Assembly: GCA_018713485.1 (NCBI GenBank)
Contig: DVOQ01000049.1
Span: 1-33,354, forward strand
Origin: Candidatus Avisuccinivibrio pullicola
GTDB lineage: Bacteria; Pseudomonadota; Gammaproteobacteria; Enterobacterales; Succinivibrionaceae
Length of the DNA stretch: 33,354 nucleotides
Direction of reading: 5' to 3'
Both the position numbers and the translations under genes were made by a program. This document shows, piece by piece, positions 32,422 through 33,354 of this stretch (positions are counted from its first letter, which is position 1; each line of letters opens with the position of its first letter). Under the pieces are notes generated by a model. That model did not search any database. It was not told where the DNA came from and saw only the letters and a list, made by a program, of their open reading frames with translations.

Positions 32422-33354
32422 ATGGACAGCACGCTTTTTCTCAATGAACCGGCGCATTTTGCCGAAACCTTCTATCTCAAAAGCGATCGCCTGCGTGATC
32501 TCGTCGAGTTGTTAGATTCCACGCCCCGTCTTCTTGCTCCCAATATTTTCCTTATCACCCGCCCGCGCGGTTTTGGACTGACTCTGGCCGCAGAGGCCAT
32601 CGAAAAACAGCTGATGCAGGGCGAAGGCGCCCCCGCCCAGGTGTCACGCTTTCACGCCCGCCCCCTGCTCGGCACCCTGCCGCGTCTGCCACCTGAAAAG
32701 ACCGAGAACGTAACGGAAAGGATCGCGGCGAATAAGGTCTCTGCGCCCCTTGAGGGAGTGTCCCGCGAGGCCTACAGCGCCTTTTCCTTTAAAGGACCAA
32801 GCCCCGGGGTAAAAACCCGTGCGGAGAAAACTGTCCCCGAGGCCGCCTCCGATCCGCAGGCCGTAACAGGTGCTGTGGGAGACGCTGCCGGGGATGCGCA
32901 GGAAACGGATAAGAAAGCTCCTCCGTCAGACGCTCCTGAAAAGGGAAACGTGAAGGAAAGCCCTGAAGGACTGTCCTTCAAAGAGCGGCTCACGGCCTTT
33001 TTCTCTCTCGAATCCGATCCTCCCTATCCTCACGTTGAAGTGAAAGTCGCGCCCCCCGTAAGGGAGAACAGTAAGCCTGTCCCAGCCACTGAAACTGATA
33101 CCAATGTGAGCTCTGAGATAGCTGACCGTCCCGCAGCAGACGCACTCCCGCCTAAGCCCCCTGAAGAGAGTGACGGCAAGGCCCCTGCAGAGCCCCATAA
33201 AACCCTGACTGAGGCCCTGACCCAGGGTATTACCTCCTCGCTTTCGGCTGTAAGCGACTTTTTAGCGCTCGGCGATGGAGCGCCCATTACCGGCACCTTT
33301 GCAGGCAAAAGCGCCCCTCCGCTTAATGAAACCCCGGAAGCTGCCACGACTGCC
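32422..33354 (+). CDS. Partial: protein with degenerate AAA-ATPase-like N-terminus and Pro/Glu-rich region
   Basis: An open frame runs 311 codons to the window edge without a stop, so it is truncated here. ATG 32422 has AAGGAG 4 nt upstream. Residues about 8-60 resemble the start of the AAA-ATPase-like family (DUF1703-associated). ETFYLKSDRLRDLVELLDS stands where those proteins have a YVDKT-LIxxLL pattern, and FLITRPRGFGLTL stands where they have FLxTRPRRFGKSL. The Walker-A Lys is replaced by Leu, so nucleotide binding is doubtful. From about residue 75 onward it is low in order: Pro, Glu, Ala and Lys rich, without domains, with two short hydrophobic blocks (LSFKERLTAFFSLE and ITSSLSAVSDFLALG). 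It lies 13 nt after the SRP RNA and probably shares its transcript. Confidence 0.75.
   Translation, partial: MDSTLFLNEPAHFAETFYLKSDRLRDLVELLDSTPRLLAPNIFLITRPRGFGLTLAAEAIEKQLMQGEGAPAQVSRFHARPLLGTLPRLPPEKTENVTERIAANKVSAPLEGVSREAYSAFSFKGPSPGVKTRAEKTVPEAASDPQAVTGAVGDAAGDAQETDKKAPPSDAPEKGNVKESPEGLSFKERLTAFFSLESDPPYPHVEVKVAPPVRENSKPVPATETDTNVSSEIADRPAADALPPKPPEESDGKAPAEPHKTLTEALTQGITSSLSAVSDFLALGDGAPITGTFAGKSAPPLNETPEAATTA

Noticed and set aside
1-33354. CRISPR array, insertion sequence, integrase or phage genes
   Set aside because: No regularly spaced repeats, transposase, recombinase or phage structural genes were seen on either strand.

Overview
The window looks like chromosomal DNA of a flagellated, probably anaerobic gammaproteobacterium. 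The evidence is a close relative of E. coli PpnN, a Gnt/Edd gluconate cluster with a GntR-type operator, a sigma-54 flagellar promoter of the kind used by polarly flagellated gammaproteobacteria, a short 4.5S-type SRP RNA, and a giant 2-hydroxyacyl-CoA dehydratase activase fusion typical of anaerobes. A member of the Succinivibrionaceae/Aeromonadales would fit, but that placement is inference. Most of the window is GC-rich and densely coding. The exception is an AT-richer patch around 26.9-29.1 kb next to a tRNA-Leu gene.

Layout. 1-4.7 kb: a 1442-codon tandem activase/dehydratase fusion. 4.7-6.9 kb: metG. 7.0-10.2 kb: a large PAS/GAF/GGDEF protein with degenerate second GGDEF and EAL domains. 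10.3-11.7 kb: a MATE exporter, tail-to-tail with an unrecognised gene (11.7-12.4 kb). 12.6-13.2 kb: a HAD phosphatase. 13.4-14.8 kb: a second diguanylate cyclase with an AGDEF site. 14.8-15.2 kb: a non-coding gap rich in hairpins. 15.2-20.3 kb: a gluconate/Entner-Doudoroff island with gntK-edd leftward, a gluconate permease rightward, two overlapping GntR-like operators between them, and the GntR-type repressor after the permease. 20.4-21.8 kb: ppnN.

21.9-26.8 kb: a leftward flagellar operon fliL-M-N-O-P-Q-R, encoding C-ring and export-gate parts, headed by a near-consensus sigma-54 promoter. flhB is not attached to it. 27.1-29.1 kb: tRNA-Leu(GAG), a possible broken gene, and an accessory AlbA_2/ATPase-fold regulator whose promoter is covered by two palindromes. 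29.2-32.2 kb: a low-molecular-weight tyrosine phosphatase and a long PiT phosphate transporter. 32.3-33.35 kb: SRP RNA followed within 14 nt by an open reading frame that runs off the right end. It begins like the AAA-ATPase-like (DUF1703-associated) family, but its P-loop is degenerate.

Functionally, the gluconate island imports, phosphorylates and dehydrates gluconate under local repressor control; no eda is present. The two cyclase proteins and the flagellar operon suggest c-di-GMP control of motility. Many promoters are extended -10 type, and three of them start directly in a T-tract (TTTTTGCTANAAT/TATGAT). The most unusual places are the SRP-RNA-linked partial gene, the palindrome-covered accessory regulator, and the structured gap at 14.8-15.2 kb.
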